DNA from: Colwellia sp.
GTDB taxonomy: Bacteria > Pseudomonadota > Gammaproteobacteria > Enterobacterales > Alteromonadaceae
Assembly: GCA_026196955.1 (NCBI GenBank)
Contig: JAPHTO010000101.1
Coordinates: 1-50,103, forward strand
DNA length: 50,103 nt
Reading direction: 5' to 3'
Shown: one piece after another, positions 28,748-37,246 of the stretch
How positions within the stretch are numbered: the stretch's first letter is position 1
Layout of the letters: every line of letters begins with the position of its first letter
Position numbers and translations under genes: made by a program
Notes under the pieces: generated by a model
Seen by the model: the letters and a program-made list of their open reading frames with translations, nothing else
Databases searched by the model: none
What the model was told of the DNA's origin: nothing

Positions 28748-29473
28748 GTGAATTATTTGGCTATAGATGCCTCAACAGAAGCCTGCTCAGTAGCATTACA
28801 AGTGAATGATAAAGTGTTTAGTCGCTATGATTTATGCCCACAATCTCATAGTTTGCAATTACTGCCCATGGTGGATGAGTTATTAAAAGAAGCGGGTATA
28901 AAATTATCACAGTGTGATGGACTGATTTTTGGCCGTGGACCTGGCAGCTTTACTGGCGTGCGAATTGGCGTTGGTGTTGCTCAAGGCTTAGCGTTTGCTG
29001 CCGATTTGCCTGTTGTTGGTGTGTCTAGTTTGCAAGCGATGGCACAACTAGCGTATATGCAAGGTAAGGTTAATCATTCTAATGGCCAAGTTATTGCCAC
29101 AATTGATGCCCGCATGTCAGAAGTTTATAACGGCTATTTTGTTTTAGATAACAATAATATTATGCAAGCGCACTTGCTTGCAGATCAACAAGGTGAAGCA
29201 GTTTCAGCGCCAGAGAAAGTGCATAAACGCATAGCAGGTATTGTTACAACGCCTGTTTATGGTGTGGGTACAGGTTGGGATGCTTATAGTGAGCAGTTGT
29301 CATCTTTGAAGAGCAACACAGGCACGCCTGATATTTTATTTCCAAGCGCTGAAGCTATGTTAGTAATAGGTATAGCAGAGTTATCGCAGGGTAAAGGCGT
29401 TGCAGCAGAGAACGCGCAACCTGTATACGTGCGTGATACGGTATCATGGAAAAAATTGCCAGGGCGAGATTAA
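28748..29473 (+). CDS. tsaB: tRNA threonylcarbamoyladenosine synthesis protein TsaB
   Basis: ASKHA-fold partner of TsaD in making t6A37 on ANN-decoding tRNAs, 241 residues. YLAIDASTEACSVAL at the start, GRGPGSFTGVRIGVGVAQGLAF and TIDARMSEVYNGYF are typical of TsaB/YeaZ; the final helix region PVYVRDTVSWKKLPGR ends it. The start is GTG with AAAAGGTAATAAC ahead. It lies between yoaA and a small unknown gene, the E. coli yoaA-yeaZ order. Confidence 0.96.
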   Translation: MNYLAIDASTEACSVALQVNDKVFSRYDLCPQSHSLQLLPMVDELLKEAGIKLSQCDGLIFGRGPGSFTGVRIGVGVAQGLAFAADLPVVGVSSLQAMAQLAYMQGKVNHSNGQVIATIDARMSEVYNGYFVLDNNNIMQAHLLADQQGEAVSAPEKVHKRIAGIVTTPVYGVGTGWDAYSEQLSSLKSNTGTPDILFPSAEAMLVIGIAELSQGKGVAAENAQPVYVRDTVSWKKLPGRD

Positions 29474-29520
29474 CGCTGCCGGTAATTGCCTAAGCAGCGA
29501 TAGTTTGATAAATTAGCCTT

Positions 29521-29892
29521 ATGCAAATTTCTAGCTCAGTGGGTCAATCAACCTCGGTTACCCCACTTTCAACTACAGCGCAAAACAATAAACTGAATAC
29601 TGATACTAAGTATTCGGTTCGACCTATTTCGCCTGATGTTGAGCAACAGCAATCATCAAAAAAACCAGCGCAAGCAAACATTGTTATAAATGAGCAGGCG
29701 CTTGAGCTATATGAGAAAAATCAAGCATCACAATTAGCACAAGCACAGTTAAATGCAGACAATGTTGCTTCAACGAGTCAAGATCAGCCCTCAGCAAAAA
29801 ATGAAACCGCAGTAGCAAGTTATCAAGCGGTTGGAAATTTAGCTCAACGTGAGTCTGTACAAGCATTATTTGGCGTTGATTTGTTTGCTTAA
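29521..29892 (+). CDS. Hypothetical protein, Gln/Ser/Ala-rich (123 aa)
   Basis: I do not recognise a named family. Residues 1-55 are Ser/Thr/Gln-rich and probably disordered; a helix VINEQALELYEKNQASQLAQAQLN lies at about 58-81; residues 100-123 end in NLAQRESVQALFGVDLFA, which looks like a conserved C-terminal tail. No signal peptide or cysteine. Such short proteins with a conserved tail occur in Alteromonadales, sometimes near flagellar or tsaB genes, but I cannot assign a role. It replaces slp in the E. coli yoaA-tsaB-slp-fadD order. Confidence 0.7.
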   Translation: MQISSSVGQSTSVTPLSTTAQNNKLNTDTKYSVRPISPDVEQQQSSKKPAQANIVINEQALELYEKNQASQLAQAQLNADNVASTSQDQPSAKNETAVASYQAVGNLAQRESVQALFGVDLFA

Positions 29893-29963
29893 TAACTTTC
29901 AATTTCCATGGTAGGCAAATAAATTTTCATCTGCTATCTTTTTATTTTCTAAGTAGAGTTTAC

Positions 29964-30650
29964 ATGTCCTTTCCTTCAACGAATAACAACAGCCAAACAT
30001 CATCAAGTTTTTGGCAGGAATATCATTTTTTCATTCTATTATTGGCTGCTATTGTTATTAAGCAATTGCCTTTAGTTTCGATCCCATTTAATTGGTTAGA
30101 AAGCTACTTTCATGAGATCAGCCATGGCATCGCCGCACTATTGACTGGCGGTCATGTTTTACGCATTCAATTATTTGCTAATGGTGCTGGTTTATGTACT
30201 ACACAGGGCGGCATAAGTTTTATTATTAGTTTTGCAGGCTATGCAGGGGCAACGCTTTGGGGATGGGGGATATATAAGTTATCGAGTAGTCACCAACGGG
30301 CTGCACAGGCTTTTTCAGTATTGATCCTTGTTCTATTGTTATGCTCTATTGTTTTTTGGGGGCGAGATCTACTCACCTGGTTTATTTTAGCCGTGTTGGC
30401 GGTCATATTTTTGTTAACTATTAAGTTGCAAAAAGTACATTATTTACAACGGTTGATGCAATTATTTGGTTTGTTAATTTTGCTAAATAGTTTATCAAGT
30501 CCTTCCTATTTACTTGATGGTCGTCATTTAGGTGATGGTGCTGCCTTGGCATCAATGACTTTTATTCCTGAAATTATATGGATAATTATTTGGTTTGTAC
30601 TTGCACTCTGGGCTTTATACTCACTTTATAAAACCGCCAGAAAGTCATAG
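29964..30650 (+). CDS. M50-type membrane metalloprotease
   Basis: A 228-residue integral membrane protein with about five or six hydrophobic segments. The zinc motif HEISH (in WLESYFHEISHGIAALLTGGHV) fits the M50B-like family (PF13398), and the later LLDGRHLGDGAAL gives a conserved aspartate as third ligand. Site-2-type proteases cut membrane or anti-sigma proteins, but the substrate is unknown; a role in envelope stress is possible inference. The gene starts 71 bases after the unknown gene, and the hydrolase follows 30 bases later. Confidence 0.8.
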   Translation: MSFPSTNNNSQTSSSFWQEYHFFILLLAAIVIKQLPLVSIPFNWLESYFHEISHGIAALLTGGHVLRIQLFANGAGLCTTQGGISFIISFAGYAGATLWGWGIYKLSSSHQRAAQAFSVLILVLLLCSIVFWGRDLLTWFILAVLAVIFLLTIKLQKVHYLQRLMQLFGLLILLNSLSSPSYLLDGRHLGDGAALASMTFIPEIIWIIIWFVLALWALYSLYKTARKS

Positions 30651-30680
30651 CTTTATAACGTCTATATAAAGGATTGCATT

Positions 30681-31565
30681 TTGATTAATAAGATAGCAGA
30701 AGTTAGTTTTAGCCTTGAAACACTGTCCATACAAGGGCTAGTAACAGGATGTGAAGAAAAAAAAGATAACATTGTTTTATGTTTACACGGTTGGTTAGAC
30801 AATGCCGCGAGTTTTTCACCTATGCTGCCTTATTTGCGTCAAGATTTAACAGATAAACATATTGTCGCTATTGATTGGCCGGGACACGGTTGCTCAACAC
30901 ATCGCAGCCTTGATGCTCACTATCACTTTATTGATTGGGTCTATGATTTATTACAATTATTTGAGTTAAAAAATTGGCAACAGGTTGATATTGTTGCCCA
31001 CTCAATGGGAGGAATGGTCGCCAGTGCTTTTGCTGCGGCTTTTCCTGAAAAAGTGAAATCGTTAACCTTGATTGACTCTATTGGTTTTATTAGTGCGAAG
31101 GCAGAGCAAACAACAAAACAACTTCGTGATGGTATGTTAAGTCGATATAAAAGCAGTCACAAAATACGTCAAAATAAAACCAAAAAACTTCATCCAAATA
31201 CTGAGTCAGCGATTAAAGCCCGGTTATCAGTTTCAGACTTGAAATATGAGCAGGCCAAAATACTTGTAGAGCGTGGCCTTCTTGAAGAAGGGGAAGGCTT
31301 TAGTTGGCGAAGTGATACACGCCTTCGTAACACTTCACCTTATCGGTTAACGTTAAAGCAGGCTCAGCAATTTATTCGAGATATAAAGTGCCCTGTGCAA
31401 TTGATTTATGGCAGCAAAGGTATGGATATGGTGAACTCAGGTATTAAACACTTTGGCCCCTTGTTTGAACAATTTACAAGCCATCAATTAGCGGGTGGTC
31501 ATCATGTGCATATGGAACAGCCACAAAAAACATCAGCCTTGATCCAACATTTTTTAGCTGAATAA
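30681..31565 (+). CDS. Alpha/beta hydrolase (SERHL/MhpC-like)
   Basis: A 294-residue cytosolic alpha/beta hydrolase. LCLHGWLDNAASFSPML is the oxyanion turn (residues 34-50), DWPGHG follows, AHSMGGM holds the nucleophile serine near 109, the acid is likely in LIYGSKGMDMV, and GGHHVHMEQP carries the catalytic histidine near 274. It resembles vertebrate SERHL-type serine hydrolases and bacterial relatives; the substrate is unknown. The start is TTG, with AAAGGA 8 bases upstream. It stands directly before fadD on the same strand, which hints at lipid or ester use. Confidence 0.85.
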   Translation: MINKIAEVSFSLETLSIQGLVTGCEEKKDNIVLCLHGWLDNAASFSPMLPYLRQDLTDKHIVAIDWPGHGCSTHRSLDAHYHFIDWVYDLLQLFELKNWQQVDIVAHSMGGMVASAFAAAFPEKVKSLTLIDSIGFISAKAEQTTKQLRDGMLSRYKSSHKIRQNKTKKLHPNTESAIKARLSVSDLKYEQAKILVERGLLEEGEGFSWRSDTRLRNTSPYRLTLKQAQQFIRDIKCPVQLIYGSKGMDMVNSGIKHFGPLFEQFTSHQLAGGHHVHMEQPQKTSALIQHFLAE

Positions 31566-31582
31566 TGAAGTTTTGACTGTTA

Positions 31583-31600
31583 TTCAAACAGGCGTTTAAA
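31583..31600 (+). promoter_or_regulatory. PsrA-like palindrome upstream of fadD
   Basis: TTCAAACAGGCGTTTAAA contains CAAAC-N4-GTTTA, close to the PsrA consensus (G/C)AAAC-N2-4-GTTT(G/C). PsrA represses fatty acid degradation genes in Shewanella and relatives. Only one mismatch, but the site is short and the DNA is AT-rich. Confidence 0.4.
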
Positions 31601-31603
31601 TTT

Positions 31604-31620
31604 AACTGGTACTATCAGTT
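31604..31620 (+). promoter_or_regulatory. FadR-like operator upstream of fadD
   Basis: AACTGGTACTATCAGTT, with AACTG and CAGTT arms, resembles the FadR operator ANCTGGTCNGACCNGNT in the first half completely. The same motif occurs again upstream of the VolA-type lipase at 34407-34423. Confidence 0.5.
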
Positions 31621-31741
31621 GAAATTTGATAAAACTGTGGCGTATATTGAAAACTTCAAAATATATGAAGTAATAAATAAAAATATAATCTTTACGCTAC
31701 ACTGTATCTAGCGATAAAAATAACCTTTGAGGAATAGCGCT

Positions 31742-33397
31742 GTGGAAAAAATCTGGTTAGAAAAAAGTTACCCACCTGGAGTCCCATTTGATATAAACCC
31801 AGATAAGTACCCGTCCTTAGTTGCCATGTTTAATAAATACTCTGTTCAATATAATGACAGAACTGCATTTATAAATATGGGAGCAAAGATCAGTTACGCA
31901 GAGCTAGCCGAGCAAGCAACTGCTTTTGCAGCTTACCTTCAACAAGATTTGGGCCTGAAAAAAGGTGACAAATTTGCCATTATGGTACCAAACACCTTGC
32001 AGTATCCTATTGCCTTATTTGGAGCATTACTGGCAGGTTTAACTGTGGTGAATGTAAACCCGTTATATACGGCTCGTGAGTTAGAGCATCAGCTTAAAGA
32101 TTCTGGCGCTAAAGCAATGTTAATCATTGAAAACTTTGCGCAAACACTCGAAAAAATAGTGGATAAAACACCGGTTGAGCATGTGATCATGACATCACTT
32201 GGTGATCGCTTAGGTTTAGTTAAGGGTAAGGTTGTTAATGCCGTTGTTAAATATGTGAAAAAAATGGTACCAGCCTTTCATTTACCTGATGCCATTCGCT
32301 TTAATACGGCCTTAACTAAAGGCAGCAACCTAACTTTTACGCCTGTGGAATTAAACGGTGATGACCTAGCTTTTTTACAATATACCGGTGGCACAACAGG
32401 TTTATCAAAAGGTGCTATGTTAACGCATCGTAATATGGTGGCTAACTTAGAACAAGCAAAAGCAGCTATAAAGCCTTTGCTTGAAGATGGTAAAGAGCTT
32501 ATTGTCACTGCACTGCCGCTTTATCATATTTTTGCTCTTACCGCTAACTGCTTAACTTTTTTCACGTTAGGCGGTACTAATTTATTGATCACTAACCCAC
32601 GAGATATGCCAGCCTTCATTAAAGAGCTTGGCAAGTATGAATTTACAGCCATCACAGGTGTTAATACCTTGTTTAATGGTTTGCTCAATACACCGGGTTT
32701 TAAGGATTTAGATTTCTCTAATCTTAAAATGGCTATGGGTGGGGGAATGGCCGTGCAGCGTCCGGTAGCAGAGCGATGGGAAAAAGTTACTAATACAAGG
32801 CTATTGGAAGGCTATGGTCTGACAGAATGTTGCCCTATGGTATCACTTAGCCCATATAATCAAGAAAGCTACAATGGCACTATTGGCGTACCTGCGCCGT
32901 CTACAGATATTAGAATTATGCTTGAAGATGGTAATGAAGCGCCTATTGGTGAAGCAGGTGAAATGTGGGTGAAAGGGCCACAAGTGATGAAAGGCTATTA
33001 TAATCGCGAAGAAGCAACCGCTGAAATTATAAAAGATGGTTGGCTTGCAACAGGTGATATAGCTTGTATGGATGAGCAAGGTTTCTTCAAAATAGTTGAT
33101 CGCAAAAAAGATATGATAATCGTTTCTGGTTTTAATGTTTTCCCTAATGAAATCGAAGAAGTAGTGATGATGCATGAAGGAGTAGTTGAGGCTGCAGCGA
33201 TCGGCGTTCCTCATGAGGCTAGCGGTGAAATGGTAAAAATATTTGTCGTAGCCAAACAAGATGACTTAGATGAAGAGACATTGATTAAACATTGTCGTGA
33301 GAATCTAACGAACTATAAAGTACCGAAGTTAGTGGAATTTAGAGAGGAATTACCAAAAACCAATGTTGGTAAAATACTCAGAAGAGAATTAAGGTAA
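31742..33397 (+). CDS. fadD: Long-chain fatty acid-CoA ligase FadD
   Basis: Activates exogenous fatty acids to acyl-CoA at the inner membrane, using ATP and CoA. ATP/AMP motif [18 protein letters not shown] near 206-223, the linker [26 protein letters not shown], the FACS signature [15 protein letters not shown] and the C-terminal lysine in [12 protein letters not shown]. It aligns with E. coli FadD all along (551 vs 561 residues). GTG 31742 with GAGGA 9 bases before it is preferred over an upstream TTG (31727). Upstream lie PsrA- and FadR-like sites, so it is probably repressed without fatty acids. Confidence 0.97.
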   Translation: MEKIWLEKSYPPGVPFDINPDKYPSLVAMFNKYSVQYNDRTAFINMGAKISYAELAEQATAFAAYLQQDLGLKKGDKFAIMVPNTLQYPIALFGALLAGLTVVNVNPLYTARELEHQLKDSGAKAMLIIENFAQTLEKIVDKTPVEHVIMTSLGDRLGLVKGKVVNAVVKYVKKMVPAFHLPDAIRFNTALTKGSNLTFTPVELNGDDLAFLQYTGGTTGLSKGAMLTHRNMVANLEQAKAAIKPLLEDGKELIVTALPLYHIFALTANCLTFFTLGGTNLLITNPRDMPAFIKELGKYEFTAITGVNTLFNGLLNTPGFKDLDFSNLKMAMGGGMAVQRPVAERWEKVTNTRLLEGYGLTECCPMVSLSPYNQESYNGTIGVPAPSTDIRIMLEDGNEAPIGEAGEMWVKGPQVMKGYYNREEATAEIIKDGWLATGDIACMDEQGFFKIVDRKKDMIIVSGFNVFPNEIEEVVMMHEGVVEAAAIGVPHEASGEMVKIFVVAKQDDLDEETLIKHCRENLTNYKVPKLVEFREELPKTNVGKILRRELR

Positions 33398-33405
33398 AAC
33401 GACAA

Positions 33406-33446
33406 GTTACGGAGAGTTTGTTATAAATAACATGGCTCTTCGTAAC
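33406..33446. terminator. Bidirectional hairpin between fadD and yciK
   Basis: GTTACGGAGAG (33406-33416) pairs with CTCTTCGTAAC (33436-33446) at 10 of 11 positions, and GTTATAAATAAC pairs inside. No strong T-run on either side. It separates convergent fadD and yciK. Confidence 0.5.
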
Positions 33447-33463
33447 GTGTGCTTTGTTATGTT

Positions 33464-34201
33464 CTACTGTGCCTTTATGGTTTGCCCATTCACAGATAAG
33501 CTATCATCAGACATCAAATACACATAAAGCGGCATGATATCAGCAGGTGTCGCTAATTTATCTTTATCTTCAGCAGGGTAAGCACTTGCGCGCATACCCG
33601 TATTGGTTGCGCCAGGATTAATGGCATTAACTCTTAAAGTGCTATTTTCGTATTCATCGGCAATAACCTGCATCATACCTTCAGTAGCGAATTTGGAAAT
33701 ACTGTAAGGCCCCCAATAAGCACGTCCTTTATTACCAACACCCGATGAAGTAAACACTAAAGAGGCGTGGTCAGCAAGTTGTAACGTTGGAATAAGTGCT
33801 TGAGCAAGCAGGTATTGTGCGGTGACATTCACTTTCATGACATCATCAAATATTTGTTCATGAATTTGGGTGAATGGGGTTAGCTCTCCTAAAGTCGAAG
33901 CATTTAAAAGCGCGCCATCTAATTTACCAAATTGGTTAGCTATAGTGGCAGACATATCAATATAGTTCTGCTTCGTTGCCCCTTTTAAGTCAAGAGGAAT
34001 AATCGCTGGCTCAGGCAAGTTAAGGGCGAGGATTTCGTCGTAAACACTTTCGAGTTTGCTGACTGTTTTACCCAGTAAAATGACGGTAGCACCAAGCTTT
34101 GCATAGGTAAGCGCTGCTTGCTTGCCAATACCTGCGCCTGCGCCTGTGATTAGAATGGTTTTACCTGCTAAGGTATTTTCTTTAATAGCGTAATCAAACA
34201 T
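33464..34201 (-). CDS. yciK: SDR-family oxidoreductase YciK-like
   Basis: A 245-residue short-chain dehydrogenase. TGAGAGIG is the cofactor-binding turn (20-27), a LLNAS motif stands for NNAG, SSGV gives the catalytic serine and YSISK the Tyr-Lys pair near 167-171. It follows E. coli YciK (VLLGR-like VILLGKTVSKLESVYDEI; RAYWGPYSISKFATEGMMQVIADE; RVNAINPGATNTGMRA). The substrate is unknown. It is divergent from the lipase and convergent to fadD. In E. coli yciK is divergent from sohB, the arrangement seen here with the lipase between. Confidence 0.92.
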   Translation of the reverse strand: MFDYAIKENTLAGKTILITGAGAGIGKQAALTYAKLGATVILLGKTVSKLESVYDEILALNLPEPAIIPLDLKGATKQNYIDMSATIANQFGKLDGALLNASTLGELTPFTQIHEQIFDDVMKVNVTAQYLLAQALIPTLQLADHASLVFTSSGVGNKGRAYWGPYSISKFATEGMMQVIADEYENSTLRVNAINPGATNTGMRASAYPAEDKDKLATPADIMPLYVYLMSDDSLSVNGQTIKAQ

Positions 34202-34569
34202 TTTTATTTTTTCTGATTAAATTGATGTCGGTTATTCTACTATTGTGACTTTTTAATGACGAGCAAAACTTGCAAAATTTGCTGCTAATGCACGGTTTTA
34301 TATTGATCAATATTGCTAATTTATGAGGTTTTTAGTCGAAAATAATAAAAAATATTCACTAAAGTGTAAAAACAACTGGCACATTGTTATCGCTTGCGTT
34401 AAGTTTAACTGGTCTAACTAGTTAATTTTAGCGTTAGCTTGAACGTTAAAGTTTGAAATGATTACTCGAATTTAATTATTTCGAGAGTAATATTTTGAAA
34501 CAGGTTTTTCAAAATATGAAATTTAAAGAATAATAAAGATAAAACAAAACTAGGCTTTGGGGAGATAAA
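34202..34569. other. Divergent control region between yciK and the VolA-type lipase
   Basis: A 368-base AT-rich stretch with no gene. It holds a FadR-like palindrome at 34407-34423, and GGGGAGA a few bases before the lipase ATG at 34570. I see no other clear structure; promoters cannot be fixed by eye. Confidence 0.6.
34407..34423 (+). promoter_or_regulatory. FadR-like operator upstream of the VolA-type lipase
   Basis: AACTGGTCTAACTAGTT matches the FadR operator consensus ANCTGGTCNGACCNGNT at all but two defined positions, better than the copy in front of fadD. It lies about 150 bases before the lipase start. Confidence 0.6.
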
Positions 34570-37017
34570 ATGAAAAAGTTAGTTCTTAGTCTTGCTATTG
34601 TCAGCGCACTGGGTTTAAGTGGCTGTGATAGCGAAACAATTGAAGATGTAAAAGTAGATGTTGCTGAAAATGGCACGCCAGTTGTCGCTTCGGCAAGAGT
34701 TGTGTTCGATCCTAGTAATGGAGTTTTGTCTGTACCTAATGACTTACTCTTTAGTGATACTCTTGATGGCACATTAAACTTACCTGTAGATGATGCGACC
34801 GACTTCTCTGATCCAACCGTGGCAATGAGTGCATTAGATGGTTGGTCAACAACCAATCCTTTTGTACTTGATATTAATTTTCCCGCAGGTACATCACTTG
34901 ATGGCAATTCAGTATTTAGTCCAGCTTCCGTTAAAATATATGAAGCCTTGATGGGCGGTGACCCAGGGTGTGAAGAAGTTCCTCGTGGTGCTGCTTGTAC
35001 TGTAGTCGGTGAGTTAACCTTTGGTGTCGACTTTGTAACTCAAGCATCTGGAAATAGCGTTGCTGTTGTTCCTCTTAAGCCTTTAAAGGGGAAAACATCC
35101 TATATATTAGCACTGACAAACAATTTAAAAGATAGCAATGGTAAAGCTGTTGCAGGCTCATCCACCTATGAAACAGTACGCCAAGATATAACGACTCACC
35201 CTCTTGCTACCGACGCACAAAAAGGCTTGCAAGGTGTTATCAATAGTTATGAAAATGCTATTGTTGCAGCAGGTGCAGATAAAGATGCCTTAATTTATAC
35301 CATGGCATTAACGACACAATCTACCGTTGATGTATTAGCGACCACAAAAGCGTTAATGGCTAACAATGTACCAGCCATGGTAGAAGCCGCAATGAACGGT
35401 GTTCCGACCATAGGTGTCATGGATACCGGAGCCTCTGTTGCTGATATTCTTGCTGGCCAGATCCCCGCGGAATTGATTCCTTTATATTCAGCGGCTAACT
35501 TTTTGCAAGGCAGTATTACGCTACCTTACTATTTAGGTGTGCCAACTGAAGATAATCTATTTGCACCGACAAATGATTGGTGGAAAGGCTTGTGTGACTC
35601 AGGTGCTATGTTAGCAGGTCTTGCTGCTACGAATCCTGGTGCCATTCCTGAGGAGCCAATCAGTGTCAGTGATGGCACTTGTATGGCAATTTCAGCGGCC
35701 AAAGAGTTACCGTATCCTGGTTTACGTGATTTAGGTATTGATGAAGAGCGTAATTTAACTAAATTTAATCCAGTACCAAAAACAAACGCCATGATGGATA
35801 TCGTAGTGCAAATGACTACGCCTGATGTTGCTGTCGCTAATGCTGTACGTGCTGGTTTAGGCTTACCTGCAACTTTAGCTGAGCCAGAATCTGGTTGGCC
35901 TGTGGTTATTTTGCAACATGGTATTACTTCTAAGAAAGAAGACATGTTAGCAATTACCGGTATTCTTTCTGTGTATGGTATGGCGACTGTCGCTATTAAC
36001 CACCCTCTGCATGGTGATCCTGCGTTAGGTGGTAGCCGTGGCTTTGATCTAAATGGTGATGGTATTGATGAAATTAATGCTTCAACGGTATCTGCTACGC
36101 ATTATATGAATTTAGCTAGTTTACTCACAACACGTGATAACTTACGTCAATCTACCTCTGATTTAGTAGGCTTACGCTTAGGCTTGAATTTCTTAGGTGG
36201 CGCTCATGTTGAAGGTAACCCAGTGAAAGTTGATGCTATGAATGTTCACTTTTTAGGACACTCATTAGGCGCTATAACTGGAATTAACTTTATTGGTTTA
36301 GCAAACACCTCGCTAGATCCACAAGTTGATCCTTTGTTTGCGGTGAAATCTAACTCTCAAGCTATGCCGGGTGTTATGGTGGCTAACTTCTTGATGGAGT
36401 CGGGGGCTTTTGGTGATGTAATTAAATCAAGCTTAACTTTTGCTGCTTCAGAAGAGTTCCAAGGTTATGTTGAACAAGTTCACCAAGGTGAAGAGCCTCC
36501 AACAGAAGCAGAGATGGTGGGTTATTACCAAGACTTTTATGCCTTGTTGACACCTGAGCAACAAGCTGAATTAGAAGGAACTTTTGCTCAGTTTGCCTTT
36601 GCAGCACAAACTGTGACGGACTCTGGAGACCCTGCTAACTACGCGGCTATGATGGCTGCAACCAATACACCAACTCATTTAATTGAAGTGGTAGGAAACG
36701 GCAGTGATAATTTAAGTGACCAAGTTATTCCTAATAGTGTGGCATCCGCACCATTTGCAGGTACAGAAGGCGCTATTGCTTTGTTAGGTCTGCCGGGTAT
36801 TTCTGAAACTACACAAGATGAAGAATCCCCTGTATCTGGCGCAGTACGCTATTTATTTGGTCATCATGGTTCGATTTTAGATCCTAGCCCAAGACCAGAA
36901 GCGCCTGATGCACTAATGACAGGTGCCGCAACTTCAGAGATGCAAAGCCAAGTAGCTAACTTCTTTGGTTCAAATGGACATTTGATTTCGGTACAAAATG
37001 GTGAAGTTGTACAGTAA
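34570..37017 (+). CDS. VolA / Pla-1/cef-family extracellular lipase, lipoprotein
   Basis: An 815-residue lipoprotein. The signal peptide ends in a lipobox LSGC, so C19 would be lipidated; residue +2 is Asp. After a beta-rich domain (about 40-180) comes a lipase domain with VVILQHGITSKKED (oxyanion strand, about 445), and the nucleophile elbow LGHSLGAITG with S565. VolA of Vibrio is a surface lysophospholipase releasing fatty acids from phosphatidylcholine (known for the family). The gene has GGGGAGA before the ATG. It lies close to fadD and shares an upstream FadR-like motif, so an uptake-and-activation pair is likely. Confidence 0.88.
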   Translation: MKKLVLSLAIVSALGLSGCDSETIEDVKVDVAENGTPVVASARVVFDPSNGVLSVPNDLLFSDTLDGTLNLPVDDATDFSDPTVAMSALDGWSTTNPFVLDINFPAGTSLDGNSVFSPASVKIYEALMGGDPGCEEVPRGAACTVVGELTFGVDFVTQASGNSVAVVPLKPLKGKTSYILALTNNLKDSNGKAVAGSSTYETVRQDITTHPLATDAQKGLQGVINSYENAIVAAGADKDALIYTMALTTQSTVDVLATTKALMANNVPAMVEAAMNGVPTIGVMDTGASVADILAGQIPAELIPLYSAANFLQGSITLPYYLGVPTEDNLFAPTNDWWKGLCDSGAMLAGLAATNPGAIPEEPISVSDGTCMAISAAKELPYPGLRDLGIDEERNLTKFNPVPKTNAMMDIVVQMTTPDVAVANAVRAGLGLPATLAEPESGWPVVILQHGITSKKEDMLAITGILSVYGMATVAINHPLHGDPALGGSRGFDLNGDGIDEINASTVSATHYMNLASLLTTRDNLRQSTSDLVGLRLGLNFLGGAHVEGNPVKVDAMNVHFLGHSLGAITGINFIGLANTSLDPQVDPLFAVKSNSQAMPGVMVANFLMESGAFGDVIKSSLTFAASEEFQGYVEQVHQGEEPPTEAEMVGYYQDFYALLTPEQQAELEGTFAQFAFAAQTVTDSGDPANYAAMMAATNTPTHLIEVVGNGSDNLSDQVIPNSVASAPFAGTEGAIALLGLPGISETTQDEESPVSGAVRYLFGHHGSILDPSPRPEAPDALMTGAATSEMQSQVANFFGSNGHLISVQNGEVVQ

Positions 37018-37041
37018 ATTAATAAATCTATAAGTTAAATT

Positions 37042-37065
37042 AAGCCCTCTGTTGAGGGCTTTTTT
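37042..37065 (+). terminator. Terminator after the lipase gene
   Basis: AAGCCCTC (37042-37049) pairs with GAGGGCTT (37054-37061) around TGTT, followed by T's. Confidence 0.92.
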
Positions 37066-37246
37066 ATGGCTGTAATAAAAAGTATCTTTGTCAATTTTAT
37101 TGCAAATAATAAAGTGGATACAGAGGCGAGTTGCAATTTGATTGCAACAGACAGTTTCAGTATTAATTTGGGGCTTTTTTTTAGGTTGAAATCAAGTAGA
37201 ATCACCCACAGTTATAAATAAAAGAAATCGTGATCAGGAGTATCAT

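Noticed and set aside
29474..29499. CGCTGC/GCAGCG stem after tsaB
   Set aside because: Only 6 bp and with no T-run; not enough for a terminator and no sign of another role.
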